64,000 bases of DNA, from NCBI GenBank assembly GCA_021432635.1, contig MU270139.1:1-64000 (forward strand), read 5' to 3'. The position numbers and the translations under genes are program-made. Each line of letters starts with the position of its first letter. Position 1 is the stretch's first letter. The notes beneath the pieces are model-generated. The model worked only from the letters and a program-made list of their open reading frames with translations, did not search any database and was not told where the DNA came from. Source of the stretch: Thozetella sp. PMI_491. Taxonomy: Eukaryota > Ascomycota > Sordariomycetes > Chaetosphaeriales > Chaetosphaeriaceae. Shown piece by piece: positions 20,126 through 31,638 of this stretch.

Positions 20126-21712
20126 TCAGGACCACGGCCACCACGAAGACTTTCGGGAGCGTTTCACGACGAAAGCACCACGGTCCATCGTGTTAATGAC
20201 GATGTGGCCACTGGGGAAGAAGGGGTAGTGGCTCCAGGTGCCCGTGAATGTCACATTGCCGCCCCCCGGAGCCGAGTCATCCTCCGGGTGGATGTCGAAG
20301 TACGCCACCTCCTTGATCCCCTTGCCGGTTGGGTCGCTCGGGACCGAGCGGAGGTCGAGGATGCTGATACCCAGCGCATAGTTGCTCTGGTACGTGAACC
20401 CGTCCTTGACAAACTGGTTGTGATCGATGCCCCGCCGGAGGCCCTTGTAGTAGCCCGTCTGCTTGGGGTGCTCCAGCGAGCTGATGTCCCAGATGAACGA
20501 AATGGGGTAGCCGTCCTTGGCCAGGCCAGTCCCGTCCACCTCGTCATACTCGTCGTCCGAGATGAGGAACTGCTGCCAGTTGGGGTCCAGAACCCAGCCC
20601 TGATGTGTAAAGCTGACTCCCTCGTACGAAGTATTCGAGATGATCTTGATGTTCTTCTTGTCTGTTACGTCAAAGCTGCGCGCTATGTTAGCTCGTGCGG
20701 ATCTCTTGGGTATGTGGCTGTCACTCACATCGCAATCGAGTCCTCGTCGTAGCCGTAGCAGACATCCCGACCGTAGTACTTCCGATCCGGTCCTCGGTAC
20801 ACAATGCATTGGGCGTCATGGACATAGCCGTCCTCTCCAGTACCACCTAGCGTCTTGGGGTTGGTGGGATCGGTCAAGTCGAAAAAGACAAGACCAGCAC
20901 GGAGCGTCCCGTTGCGGGGCTGGAATCCCGTCGCGACACCGTAGTTCCTCTCCTCGTTGGTTACGACGTTGTGCGAACGACCCAACGGTAGCCCCTCGTT
21001 CCAAAACCCATCCAGGTCATTCTCGTTGCTAAAGAGCACAGGCGACTCCGGGTCTACGTCCTCGAGCTTCTTTAGGTCAAATATTTGGATGCCGTGCTGC
21101 TCGGCCTCGCTCCCGATGACGATATAGCTCTTGTAGCCCTTGATCTCGCGCCACAGGGATGTGTTTGCCGTGGTGTACTGGGGCAGTCTGCCGAGATAGA
21201 CTAGCTTGCCTCTGTCAGTGACCTCGGCGAAGGCCGTGCCATCGAGCTGAGCGATGGCGACGAACTCCCGGCCTTCCGGGCTGGCCCACCCCCACGACCC
21301 GGCGCCTCGGCCAAAGCCACTTCCTAGCTCGGCATGGGTTTTGAAGTCATAAAGGTCCAGGTCCTTGCATCGGAAGGTATACTTCGGGTCCCCTGGGACG
21401 TACGCCGCGATTCCGTCTGTGCACGCGACAAAGTCCTTGGTCTTGTCGAAGCTCTTGTACTGGGTCGAGTCGTACACGCCTTCAGCCTCCAGCTCGCTCC
21501 ATATTTGCTGTCGTCTGTTAGCAATTCCCTTATGCGCCAGAGCCAAGACCAAAAGTACTATTGCCGCTTACGTTTTTCAGCGCCAAGATCTGTGCATGCC
21601 GGACGCCGCTGTCGTACAGCTCCGCCTTCAACTTTAAATCGACGGCAACTTCCTTCGCAAGAGCAACAGCGGACAAGGCCGCAAGGGCGAAAACGGTAGT
21701 GCAAGTCTTCAT
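20126..21712 (-). CDS. Secreted LVIVD-repeat (choice-of-anchor B type) protein
   Basis: Three exons, 21712-21572, 21507-20729 and 20675-20126, giving 489 aa. I chose the second ATG because it gives a clean signal peptide (MKTCTTVFALAALSAVALA); the ATG six codons upstream would put basic residues first. The body is a beta-propeller-like series of blades with phrases such as YIVIGSEAEQHGIQIFDLKK, GLVFFDLTDPTNP and ALGISILDLRSV, which are LVIVD repeats. DxDxYDE-type acidic loops (SDDEYDE) suggest metal binding. Proteins of this type are exported and of unknown biochemical function. No operon-like partner is evident; the nearest gene is the amidase at 22.7 kb. Confidence 0.85.
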
Positions 21713-22669
21713 TTTGGATCTTCGCGGCATCTAGCGCAGACGCTATTTGATCTTCTTGGAGCGAAAGATACCTGTGCAAGTGCCAAGAGGATGGGCCGGC
21801 TTAAAAGGGCTTTTGGTGCTCAATATCGGGCGGATAATCACCTGCGGCGGGCTGCGGCACTCTCGGCCAACGGGAGAGCACTTGATACTATGAAAGATAT
21901 TACATTGCGGCTTGGCAATAGTAGATTGGCTTCTACTTCATACGGGGTTGCATTTACGATATCGCGGCACTGCGTTGCGTGCTTGCCCGAATTGGTAGGT
22001 AGCAAGGCTTACATGCCGGCAGCCAAGAAGGCGGCTCCCTAGTCCGCCCGAGGGAGACACAGATCAGCGCTGCTAACCCGGCCAGAAGCTATGCGACCTA
22101 ACGTGGGGAGAGTTACAATCACGCTGTGCCAAGCCAGCGCTACAGCGTGACTATTACTGTGTAGAGTAGGTACCAAGCCGCCGTAACCACTCGAGCATTC
22201 TCGGGGTAGGATTCTCTGTATTCGCCATTGTCATCGCAATTACTGTCACGTGCGCGCCACCCAGCTTCCCGATCGAGAAATAAATTCTGAGCAGAGCGGT
22301 TCGCTTTGTGCCTAGTCGGCAAACTTGACCCAGGTTCTTTTGCGAATTGCAAGGCCGCACTGCCTTGTAGAACCCGATCACACCTGCCAAGCCGGCCTCC
22401 GCACACGGCTGTCGCTATGTACAAACGCACAATTGTTGCTTTTTCCTCCCATGCGTGGAACTTTGTGCTCACTCCTCACCTACGCCAAGTAAGCACAGAC
22501 TTGTTCGTTGATGTATTGGATGCGACGCCTCCTTCTAGCGTCGAGAGTCTCCCGGCATATCTGGAACTTATCCCGATAGGTGAGATCTTGGGTTTCGGAG
22601 TCAGACAAGCCGCACCCATCTCCTATAGCTGGAAAAATCTATGGATTGCCAGGAAACTACTCGGCCTTG
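21713..22669. other. Intergenic, no gene recognised
   Basis: Contains the promoter of the LVIVD-repeat gene and the 3' flank of the amidase gene. Open frames at 22140-22472 and 22306-22809 are out of frame with any neighbour and have no recognisable domain. Confidence 0.5.
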
Positions 22670-24227
22670 TCAGAGTGGCGGTGTCCGCCGAGCTTTCACA
22701 AGTTCCTCCACCGCAAGTCCCAGCTCTAGCAGCGTTTTGTCGGAGAAGGGCTGTGCGACGAATTCTAAGCCGACGGGAAGCTGGGGCGTGCCCTCTCGTT
22801 CCGCGGTGAATCCTGCTGGAACAGAGATAGCGGGCCAGCGCAGCTGGGACGCGAATCCGATGTTGAAAGGGAAGAAGCCACGCATCTGCTGGTCAATATC
22901 TGCAAAGCGAGGCGCCGTCTGCTTCGCCGTCGGGAAGGCAAGGGCCGACACCCTGTGCTTCAGCATTGTAGTAGCGACCACCTGCTGAAATTCTTGTAGT
23001 TGATCAACCTGCTTCCCATAGTCGCCCGACTCATGAGGGTTGGCCAGCCCGTGTGCGGACACGTAGGGGATCATAACGTTCTCCTTTGGATACTTGCCGC
23101 TGGCAGTGATCTCGGGGAGGGTGATTCCGAACTTAGGCTTTAGGTAGTCATCGAGATCCGCCCTAGACCGTGTCAAGAACATGCTCGTCGACGCAAGATA
23201 ACCCTTCAGGCCGGGCACCTCGACGTCTACCACCTCGTACCCCGCAGCTCGTAGCTTATCTAAAGCAGAGTTGATAACTTGGTTTACTGCCGCATGCTCC
23301 ACTTTGCTGTCGTCGCCGAAGAGAAAGCGGACGACACCTATTCTAGCCGGCAGGACGTTGCGTCGGTCCAACCCCGCTGCATAGCTCCCACCCGGCGGGG
23401 GCGGATGCATCGCGGGAAGAGCTGTGGATGGATCATTCTCGTCAAATCCGACAATAGCGTCCAACAGCAGCGCCACATCTTTGACGGTGCGGCCCATTGG
23501 CCCCGATGTAGACTGCCCTTTGACACCTTTCGAAATGCCCGTGAGGCTGACTAGCCCAATCGTAGGTCGCAGACCGACCAAGTTGCAGAAAGTGCTCGGG
23601 ATGCGGATCGACCCGCCGGAGTCGCTGCCAATGCCGATAAGAGCTAGGTTAGCTGCCACGGCCGCGGCAGTGCCGCTGCTAGACGCTCCAGGGTCTCGAT
23701 CAAGATCATACGGGTTGCGGGTGACACCTGTGATGGACGAAGTCGAGAAATAGTCGGTACCCCAGTCTATTATAATGAATTAGAATTGCCACCTCTATCA
23801 CGGAGCGCAGCAGCAAAGATAATTTACCAGGCATGCAAGACTTGGCTAGCACGATTGCGCCGGCTGCCTTCAGCTTTGTGATCAGAGTCGCGTCTTCTTT
23901 GGGCACAAAGTCTTTGGCAACAACTGAGCCGAATGTAGTCACGAGCCCTTCTGTCTCAACATGATCCTTGACGACCACCGGTATGCCGTGCAGAGGGCCC
24001 TGGAATGCCCCGGTGGTCTTGAAGTCGTCATCCAGCTTCTGAGCGATGGCGAGCGCTTTGTCATTCACGACCGTGATAGAGTTCAACGCTGGGCCGCTCT
24101 CATCGCGGTCAATGGCTTGGATTCGTTCAATATACGCCGAGACTAAGTCCTTTGAAGTGTATAGGCCTTGACGATAGGCGTCGTGAACTTGGCGAATGGT
24201 CAACTCGTTGAGGTTGATGGGAGACAT
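22670..24227 (-). CDS. Amidase signature family hydrolase
   Basis: Two exons, 24227-23828 and 23766-22670 (498 aa, usual for the family). The Ser-cisSer-Lys triad is visible: Lys87 in GIPVVVKDHVE, the cis-Ser in GASSSG (about residues 162-164) and the nucleophile Ser186 in GIGSDSGGSIRIPS. It should hydrolyse a carboxylic amide to acid and ammonia in the cytosol (no signal peptide). Fungal relatives act on acetamide-like amides, aryl amides or nitrile-derived amides; I cannot choose. It lies divergent from the amidohydrolase at 24968, separated by 740 bp, so both may serve one nitrogen/aromatic breakdown step (inference). Confidence 0.93.
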
Positions 24228-24967
24228 GATGACGCAATTCTCCGTGATGAATGAGCGAGTAAATGTTCAGACAGAACTTGTAGACGCCAGTAGGTGCTGT
24301 ATCGGCTTGGACCTAGCATCCATTAATGAGCTTTGCTTTCATCCAGGCAGCTGACCAAGACTTTATAGGTTTTCTCGTACTCTTGACAAGCAGACCAGCG
24401 CTTGGCAGCCTGTTCACGACGAATCCCTGTTTGCCGAGGTTCAGAGATGAGATAATTCGGCAGGACTACCTAAGTAGAATTAAAATCACACGTCGCTCAT
24501 TTATCATTAGTAAGAGAGAGAGCAGAAGTCCCACGATGGTCAACGTTGGGACTTGAGGGTCTGGAGTTAACGCGGACTACCCGACTTACCCGATCGGGAG
24601 TAAATATTATTGTGTCCAATCAGCACTGCGTTTTTGGATCGGGGGATCCACTCCGGCCTACGGCTCGGCTATCTTTTTATGCGCCGGGCCGATCGGGGTC
24701 GGCCCTTCGGCCGGTGGTGGCCCTCTTCCGCTGGCGACCGGCTTGTGACAGCCGGTATCTCCGTACCTTCAAACGTGCGCAAAATACGGAGGGATTCGTC
24801 TGGGTGGTGAATTCCGGCCGAATGGCCGGGTTGAAAAGCGGAATCATTTGTTACAAGTCCACCTGCCGACTCGAAACTTGGATGTTATTCATCTCTTGAG
24901 AACATTGCTGTTCATAGTTGCTTTCAAATTTTAGCCATTCAGAACGATACGCCAGAAAGAAGCAGAT
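24228..24967. promoter_or_regulatory. Divergent intergenic region, amidase / amidohydrolase
   Basis: Contains both promoters. A perfect 7-bp inverted repeat with a 6-nt loop (GGGCCGA / TCGGCCC, 24686-24705) sits in an otherwise GC-rich patch. No open frame is convincing. Confidence 0.45.
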
Positions 24968-25972
24968 ATGAAATCCTGTGCGTTTCCTAGCGGGTGGCTT
25001 GACGTGCATGCGCACTTTCAATTGCCGCAGACGGCTGAAGCAGCACAGGAACAGGTGAAGCTTTACCGTTCGCTCCACTTCATGCTCTCTGGCCCCGTGG
25101 TATGGGACGTCGATGAGATATTGCGGTACAATGACTCTGCAGCAGTTTCCATGCAGATGCTATCCTACATCCCAGCGAATCTGGATACGCTTAAACGGGC
25201 CAATGACTATGGTGCCTCCATCGTCGAGAAGCACCCAACGCGATTCGGCTTGCTCGCTGCCTTGCCTACCGACAATCCGGCCGCATGTCTGGAGGAGATC
25301 TCGCGTGTCACAATGACATATCTTATACCCCCGGATGGCTTCGCCTTGACTACTGTCTACAACCAGTGCTATTTAGGAGACCCTCGCCTGGATTCGGTGT
25401 GGGCGGAACTAGATTCTAGAGCAGCCGTCGTCCATATCCATCCCAGTACATCGGCACTGCCGCTCCTTGGGAAACCAACGCCACTGATCGAGGTAGCCTT
25501 TGATACGACTCGCACCGTGACCGACATGCTTTACAATGGCGTCTTTCGGCGGTATCGCAACATCAAGTTTATCCTCGCGCACTGCGGAGGCGCCCTCCCG
25601 GCCCTGTCCGGCCGCTTAAGACTCCTCGGGACGGAAGAATGGATCCCGAATCCCCATCAGCTGACACGCGAGGAGATAGAGGAACAGTTGAGTCGGTTGT
25701 ATGTGGATACAGCCGCGACCGCGAAAACAGGGCTGGACCCGGCCGCAGCCATGTGTGGTGCCAGCCATTGCATCTACGGCGCGGACTGCGGAGTTCCCTG
25801 TTCGACAGACCAGACCATGAACGAGAACAAAGCGGACGTGATTTCGTTCGAGAAACGAAAAAATGTCCAACCCAACACCATTGGGAGGAATGGTTGGTCG
25901 CTTTTCCCCGCTGCCGTTCGACGTGTTATGGAGAGCGGATCGCCGGACAAGACGCCAAGCAAGCTTGTGTGA
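24968..25972 (+). CDS. Amidohydrolase-2 / ACMSD-like metal-dependent decarboxylase or hydrolase
   Basis: Single exon, 334 aa, matching the length of the ACMSD-like family (2-amino-3-carboxymuconate semialdehyde, gamma-resorcylate and 6-methylsalicylate decarboxylases). Metal ligands: HxH in LDVHAHF near the N-terminus, His in VHIHPST, His in ILAHCGG, and the Asp of YGADCGVPC where family members usually read YGTDxP. A TIM-barrel in the cytosol that binds one Zn or Mn is expected. The reaction is probably non-oxidative decarboxylation of a small aromatic or unsaturated acid, or hydrolysis of a related compound. Divergent from an amidase. Confidence 0.88.
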   Translation: MKSCAFPSGWLDVHAHFQLPQTAEAAQEQVKLYRSLHFMLSGPVVWDVDEILRYNDSAAVSMQMLSYIPANLDTLKRANDYGASIVEKHPTRFGLLAALPTDNPAACLEEISRVTMTYLIPPDGFALTTVYNQCYLGDPRLDSVWAELDSRAAVVHIHPSTSALPLLGKPTPLIEVAFDTTRTVTDMLYNGVFRRYRNIKFILAHCGGALPALSGRLRLLGTEEWIPNPHQLTREEIEEQLSRLYVDTAATAKTGLDPAAAMCGASHCIYGADCGVPCSTDQTMNENKADVISFEKRKNVQPNTIGRNGWSLFPAAVRRVMESGSPDKTPSKLV

Positions 25973-26059
25973 GATATTCTAGCTTGGTAGGCGATTTATA
26001 CGGATATATGCACTCACTCCATCATTTGAGGTTAGGGGCTGCAACTATAGTCAAGATTA

Positions 26060-27724
26060 TCATTTCCTTGTTGGAGCGGCTAACTTTTCCAACAGACCGG
26101 CAAAGTCTCCTGTATAGCCAGATTCAGCATTCATGTACTTGTTTTTCCCTATTCCATAGGACCATGAAACATTCACTGTGTGCTCTTTGTTGTACGAGTG
26201 CGCTTCAGCCAGGGGCTCGGTGTCCTCTTGGCTGTCATTGTTAGTCATTCTTTTCAGGATTGTGACATTCATAGATACCGAAAACGTGTATGGATCGCTG
26301 GACGGGACTACATGTCTCTCCTTCGCTCCCTGGAAGATTATATCGTAGACCCTCAGCTCGTCATAGATGAGCAAGCCCGGAGCTGCGCCGGGGCGGGTGC
26401 TAAAGAACGGGAGCAGTATAAGTCCATCCTGTTCTTCCCCGTCACTATGCACAGTCCAGTCGAGAATGAAATTGGAAATGTGGCTATCTCTGTCAAACAT
26501 TCGCCGTGCGTATGTTGATGGGTATTGCATAGACAGGCGCAGTGACTCGTAGGCTTTCAGTCTTCCCGCCATCCTGATCATGCCATTGGTAACGCTCCAG
26601 AAAGCATTCCATCTCGCACGGGCCGTCTCTACATCCATTTCCTGGCATTCGACACGAGAATGCGGGCGCTTAGGTGATCCATGGAGATCGTCGTGTAGAT
26701 AACCAGGCTTGAAGCCTCTTGCTTAGTTGGCCCAACTCCAAGTTGGCAATTTGAGGTGCTGAGCTACCCAGAACTGATTGAGCAGGCTCTGGCGTGTATG
26801 GATCGCCTCCCGCTGCCAGAGGAGCCCATAGCCTTTCAACACGTGAGGCTCCCAGAGTCCGGCAACGTACGAGTCTTCTAAGAGTCTTGTAGAGTTTGCA
26901 AAGAGCTGTGCTAAACCAGATTTAGCCGGCAACCTGTCGTGTGGCTGCTGTAAGGTTAGATCCGCATATTGGCAAGTAATTTCTGTCCATGCCATATGAA
27001 CATCTTCGTCATTTAATAACCTCAGCTCTAGTGCTCGGAAAGCTCTCAATAGCATTTCCATCATCGACGAAGGGAGTGCAAAGCCGTTCTGACAGATACT
27101 GTGATGGGCACAAACAAAGGGGAACATAGACCTCCCAAATACTGGTTTTCGGGGAGACAGCTTTCGTTCCTGAAACATCCATCCGCGAGTCGCCCAAGAA
27201 GAGACGGTATTGCCGATATTGTATGGAGTCCGGTTATTAGGGTGTAGGAAGCGCATCTGTGAATCTAGACCTTGATTCTCGATAGTGTAGCTTCCCATAA
27301 TGCTAGCATTGATGTGTGACTGGAATGGGACGTCGATCTTGTCGTTATGCGAACCTAGGAATCCCTGGCGACAGGAATGCGACGCCGGAGCGCAAATCGT
27401 CAAAAACGAATGGCGATATATTGAACCCATCTGCTGGCTCTCCAATTCCCAGTCTGACTTGTCATCTTGCACAATGCAGACCGAATCAATCCAGAGAAAC
27501 CTAATTCTCAAAGCCTTGCAGACGGCTAGGGCATCTCGCATAACTGTGGACATCTCTGCCTCCTGGATCCCCTGCAGTCTGTTACTTAGTGTGCGAAATT
27601 CGGTCCTGACCAGCCTCCTAGGTAGGACATTCACGAGCGAGACAAGCGACTCCCACGAAGAAAAATTGAGGTTAGGAACACCGCCTTTCCACTTAGCACC
27701 ATACAGACCTCTATATCCTGACAC
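26060..27724 (-). pseudogene. HET-domain (heterokaryon incompatibility) gene, broken
   Basis: The HET core is easily recognised: FLWIDSVCIVQDD followed by QMGSIYRHSFLTICA and, later, the SSWATRGWMFQER block and LPTWSWA. HET proteins trigger cell death when incompatible fungal strains fuse. The copy looks inactive. The N-terminal YAxLSYCWG-type motif is degenerate, no ATG opens the frame, and the frame is interrupted once between the HET core and a C-terminal part (26060-26638) that continues in the same register. Few breaks and long intact stretches suggest a recent loss. A shorter translated product with only the core cannot be excluded. Confidence 0.75.
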
Positions 27725-28534
27725 AGAGTGACACCGATTTGGCTTCTCGGGGATTGCGCATCATAAAGGTGTGATTGCAGTGCGCTAGCTATCTAGATAT
27801 CTAATGCCACTGAATGGACCGTCATCGTGGCATGTTTTTCGATCTGGCTATATACATGACTCATTGACCTGGGCGGCTCGGCAGCTCCACACCAAACACT
27901 CATCGGTCCTTCGCATCAGCGTAAGTCGGATGCCGTGTGATAAGAGGCCTTGCATGGCAAGAACAGAATAGTTTCCGAAGATCTGTGGCGTACTAGCCAG
28001 GCCGATGAACGAGCCTCTATGCCTCGTAGCTTGCCTGGCTGCCTGCCTGTCTGCCTAGGGGCAGATCTGCCCAGCAAGGGCGGTTGGAGCGTGGATCCAA
28101 TGACGGAGTAGCCACGCTCAAGGAGGTCGTTCAACGATGTGATTCAGCCGTGGGGATAGACGGCGAAGCTGTGTTAGGGTGCCTGCTGAAGGGGTGGGTT
28201 GGCTGAAGGTGCCGTTGATGGGTTGGTCTCGATGACGAAGTTGGATCGTAGTGCCTGCTGAAGGACTTTGCTGTCTGGAGACGCCATTCGATTGCTGTGT
28301 TAGCAGTCTGTTCGGACGGCTCGAAGCGAGGATGACCTACCAGGCTTTGTGATTGTTGAGGCTTGCCCCTGCTTAGCTCGACGGGCGACCAACTCCGACG
28401 AGGAACACCCATCTACGACGGTGACGTGAGGGGCATAGATGGGATAAGAATATTTCGGAATTAGGGGGGTACAAATGGGGTTCAAAAAGGGGCAAACAGA
28501 AAACAAAAAGCAAACAAGATAAGAATGTAACCGA
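27725..28534. other. Intergenic with simple repeats and a palindrome
   Basis: No gene seen. Contains a TGCC/TGCCTG-rich run (about 28031-28056), a perfect 14-bp palindrome GGGCAGATCTGCCC (28059-28072) and imperfect GCTGAAGG repeats (about 28180-28265). Confidence 0.5.
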
Positions 28535-29008
28535 TCACAGCCCCCATCTCTCCCAACCTGACAGCTGGGCTCGCGCCCACGCGGCCAGCTCCTCGGCCTC
28601 CTTGGCCACGAAGGCCAACACGAACACGGCCCCTTGGGCGAACCGCCCTCGCAACCGGTCGTCCTCCTCGACCACCCGCCGGAGCCAGGCTCCGACGGAG
28701 GCCACCCACCCTCCCACACGCCAACACACCCACAATACCCACAACACCAAGTTTTCCGCCGCCCGCGCCACGCACGCCCGCGCACGCCCGGCCAGAGTAG
28801 TCCCTGGCCGGGAAACCCATCGCCACGCCGACCGAGCCCCCCGCCGAGCCCCCTGCCACACACGGCCCACCACCGCCCAAACAAACATTCCGGCCCATAC
28901 AGCCACTCGCCCCCCGAATGCGTAAATGAGCGCCCCGAGGACGCTTTGCGAGATTGGAATATCTGTTTGAGAGTGTATTAGCAGTTGATCAAGTGTACGG
29001 TTAGTCAT
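28535..29008 (-). CDS. Small hypothetical membrane protein (GC-rich)
   Basis: One uninterrupted frame of 157 aa with a good start context (CGACATGAC). I see no named domain. Two hydrophobic, tryptophan-rich segments (about residues 24-50, around LGALIYAFGG and AGMFVWAVVG, and about 85-110, around LVLWVLWVCW) alternate with arginine-rich stretches, as in a small integral membrane protein. The DNA is much richer in GC than its flanks, which makes long open frames more likely by chance, so real coding status is uncertain. It could also carry a short intron near its start, since a branch-like CTAAT and a CAG lie just inside the frame. Confidence 0.4.
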   Translation of the reverse strand: MTNRTLDQLLIHSQTDIPISQSVLGALIYAFGGRVAVWAGMFVWAVVGRVWQGARRGARSAWRWVSRPGTTLAGRARACVARAAENLVLWVLWVCWRVGGWVASVGAWLRRVVEEDDRLRGRFAQGAVFVLAFVAKEAEELAAWARAQLSGWERWGL

Positions 29009-31638
29009 GTCGATGGGAAGGAGAAGATGTCTGGCTCAAGTTGGTTGTAGAATGTCTCTCGGCGAGACACATGTAATTGGGGAAAATATTAACTGAAAGG
29101 GAAATGGGATATCTTGCAGGAGAGAAAGTGAGGATGGAGTATGTCGGGATACGTACGCCACGTCATTTTGAGTGTTGCATGATCCGAAGAAACAGGGAAG
29201 AGGGAGAAAGGCGACGACATCATGTTTAGCATCACGCTGGGAGGACGCCGATAGTTCTGGATCGGGAAAGAGCCCCAGGACTTGTGCAGGAAGTCCAAGG
29301 AAGGTACACTCCCTGATGCATGTGAACAAACATTCGTCGAAAAGCAATTGCAAGATGGACAGCAAGTCCCACGCATCACCCCCTCCACGATCGGTGCACA
29401 AAGGGAGAATATGCCTTTTCTCCGCAGACAATATAAGCACAACAGCCAAGCTGCTTCGTAACCACTTCTTGGGGGGCTGCGACAGCTCAGGTTATCACTA
29501 ACACCAGCCACTAGCTATGGAGCCACTGAGAGGGTCAAGGCATATAAAGCTCCCAAAAGCTCCACTGTATTGGCGACGAAAAAAATAAAATAAAAAAATA
29601 CCAACCCATTTCCTTCTTTGGCCCTCTGTAGGCAGCTTGGTCGAGCACTTCGTCCATCCGTATTGCGTACTTCGGCGCAGAGTTCTACAGTGGTCTGCTC
29701 GAGAAAGGGAAGAGACCGTGCCGAAAGGTCTACTGTGAGTAGGAGTCGAAAGGAGCATTTTTTTTAAAAAAAGCAAAAGAAAAAAAATCTGGTGCTGGAA
29801 GTGCCAAGTAGTGAGCGAGAAGGTTTCTGGAGACATGGATCTTGACAATGAGGCGCTCGGGCTGTCCGCTACAGCGTGGTCACGTCCTCGTCCTCAATCT
29901 CGACCTCGTGAGGCCTGTGCATGTTAGTCATTCAGTCACGTGCTCTCCGTAGCCTGTGGATACTCTATATACTCTACCCTCCCTCTGGATGGTTGTCCGT
30001 CTTCCTTTCACCCCGCATTGCCTCGCCTTGCTTCACTTCACCTTGCCTCACCGCGTCTCGCGTCTCATCATATCACATTCCCAGGTCAGCCTTGTGCGGT
30101 GCAAGCAAGATTGGATTTGACTACCCAGCAAGGCATCGCATTTGCGCCAATCCAACAAGTGGACCCTTGCCCAGTGAGAGATTAGCCCAGGGAGGGATTA
30201 GAACAAACCCAGCCCGCCTCTCTAGCTCTTCCAGAGATCAATGATAATATCAGACGGTCGGACCGACTGCTGTCGTTTCATACTGTATTTAAAGCCGGAT
30301 CCGGATATGTGACCGGATCCAGCCGCTGATCTAGTTCCAATACAGGATAAATAGCTGGCTGGCAGCCAGCTATCCAGTAGAGGGGCCAAGCAAGCATCCA
30401 CAACCGATACAGCTCGTTTACAGTAATACAATTGCCTTTACTATATATCAACCAATGCACTCATACCTATATGCTCAACTGACAGCTCATAGCTGACTTC
30501 CGTCCTCCAACAAACTGACGCTGACTTTCACCCTTCCTTGGCTCACAGATAACCTAGAAAGCTCGCCTCTTTCTTGTCGCCGCGTGTTCTTGGCTGCTGA
30601 AATGGTCAATGGCGACCATTGCAACAAGCCTGCCCCGCGCAGCCGGTCCGCAAAGATAGGCGAACTTGGATGTGCCTGCCCGGATGCCAAGGGGAAGTGA
30701 TATTCCTTGGGCTTTAAATCACTTTCGGATATAGGCCTGGTTGTAGCCATTCAGAGGGGAGATTGGGGGTTTCTCTGGTACGCCTTGCCTGGACCGAGAT
30801 GCATGTGATGGACGACTCGCCTCTGTTGAGCAGCTAGGCTATGCAAGCATGCACGGGGTTTGGAGTGTGGAGTGGAAACACGCTACAACAAACTGCACTA
30901 CGTGAATGGATTGGGGTCTTGGCGCCGAGTCGAACGCCAGAAAGGAGGGATAACATTGCAAGTAGACCCGACTCCGGTGCATCTGTTTCCATCCCTTTCG
31001 GCATACATTATGGAGAAGCCACTTTTTTGGCGTCCAAGAGACATAACTACGTGAGGTACCAAAGGGGCCAACGTTATATTAACTAACATGTCTTGCGTAT
31101 CTTATCTAAGATACTAAACTCTCGGCTGCCAAAATCAGTCCTAAATCAGCCCTACAGGACTGAGGCCGGATTTCTCCACATCTTCATCGCCTTAGGCCGT
31201 TCCAATTTCCTCCCCACGTCATGTTGGCAGCTAGCCGCAGGTCAGAATTTATTTAGTTCAGTGTCCCGCTGGAGGTAGAGCCACGGCCGCGTGGGTGGAG
31301 TGACCAAGAGGGCTTCCATCCCTAGCAGTGTATAAACTTGATACGAAACAGGTAAGCCGGTCCCTCGTACAGAAAGTTGAATTCTATAGAACATCGAGGC
31401 CAATCCAAAACTCGCCCCTCATTCCCACTGCAAGAAGACCTCGGGCAAAGCGATCCATCAATCTTCATATGTTTTCGGGCTAACAACAAAGTCTTTACCA
31501 AGTTAAACTACAAATATTCGTAAAGCAGCATCGTAAACTTCATAGACAAGGAAACCGAATGTTTTTATGCCTCGAATTCAAGGTTATACTTTCTATTAGG
31601 AGAACAATCTCGAGTCTTCCACGAGACGCTCGCGTCTT
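29009..31638. other. 2.6-kb gene-poor stretch
   Basis: No supported gene. Holds poly-A/T tracts (about 29575-29600 and 29757-29790), a pyrimidine-rich CCTCGC-type stretch near 30000-30070 and the palindrome group at 30255-30373. Frames at 29089-29511, 29498-29848 and 30487-30750 lack domains and splice support. Confidence 0.5.
30255..30373. repeat. Group of three short perfect palindromes
   Basis: CGGTC-G-GACCG (30255-30265); GGATCCGG and its complement separated by 8 nt (30297-30320); and an 11-bp arm around a single G (30351-30373). All three fall within 120 bp of non-coding DNA. They could be regulatory sites or remnants of an inverted-repeat element. Confidence 0.6.

Noticed and set aside
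28000-28270. CRISPR-like or tandem array
   Set aside because: The repeats are a short TGCC-type simple repeat and two or three imperfect GCTGAAGG copies without regular spacing.
30487-30750. 87-codon minus-strand gene
   Set aside because: The start looks plausible but there is no domain, no splice continuation and no similarity I recognise.
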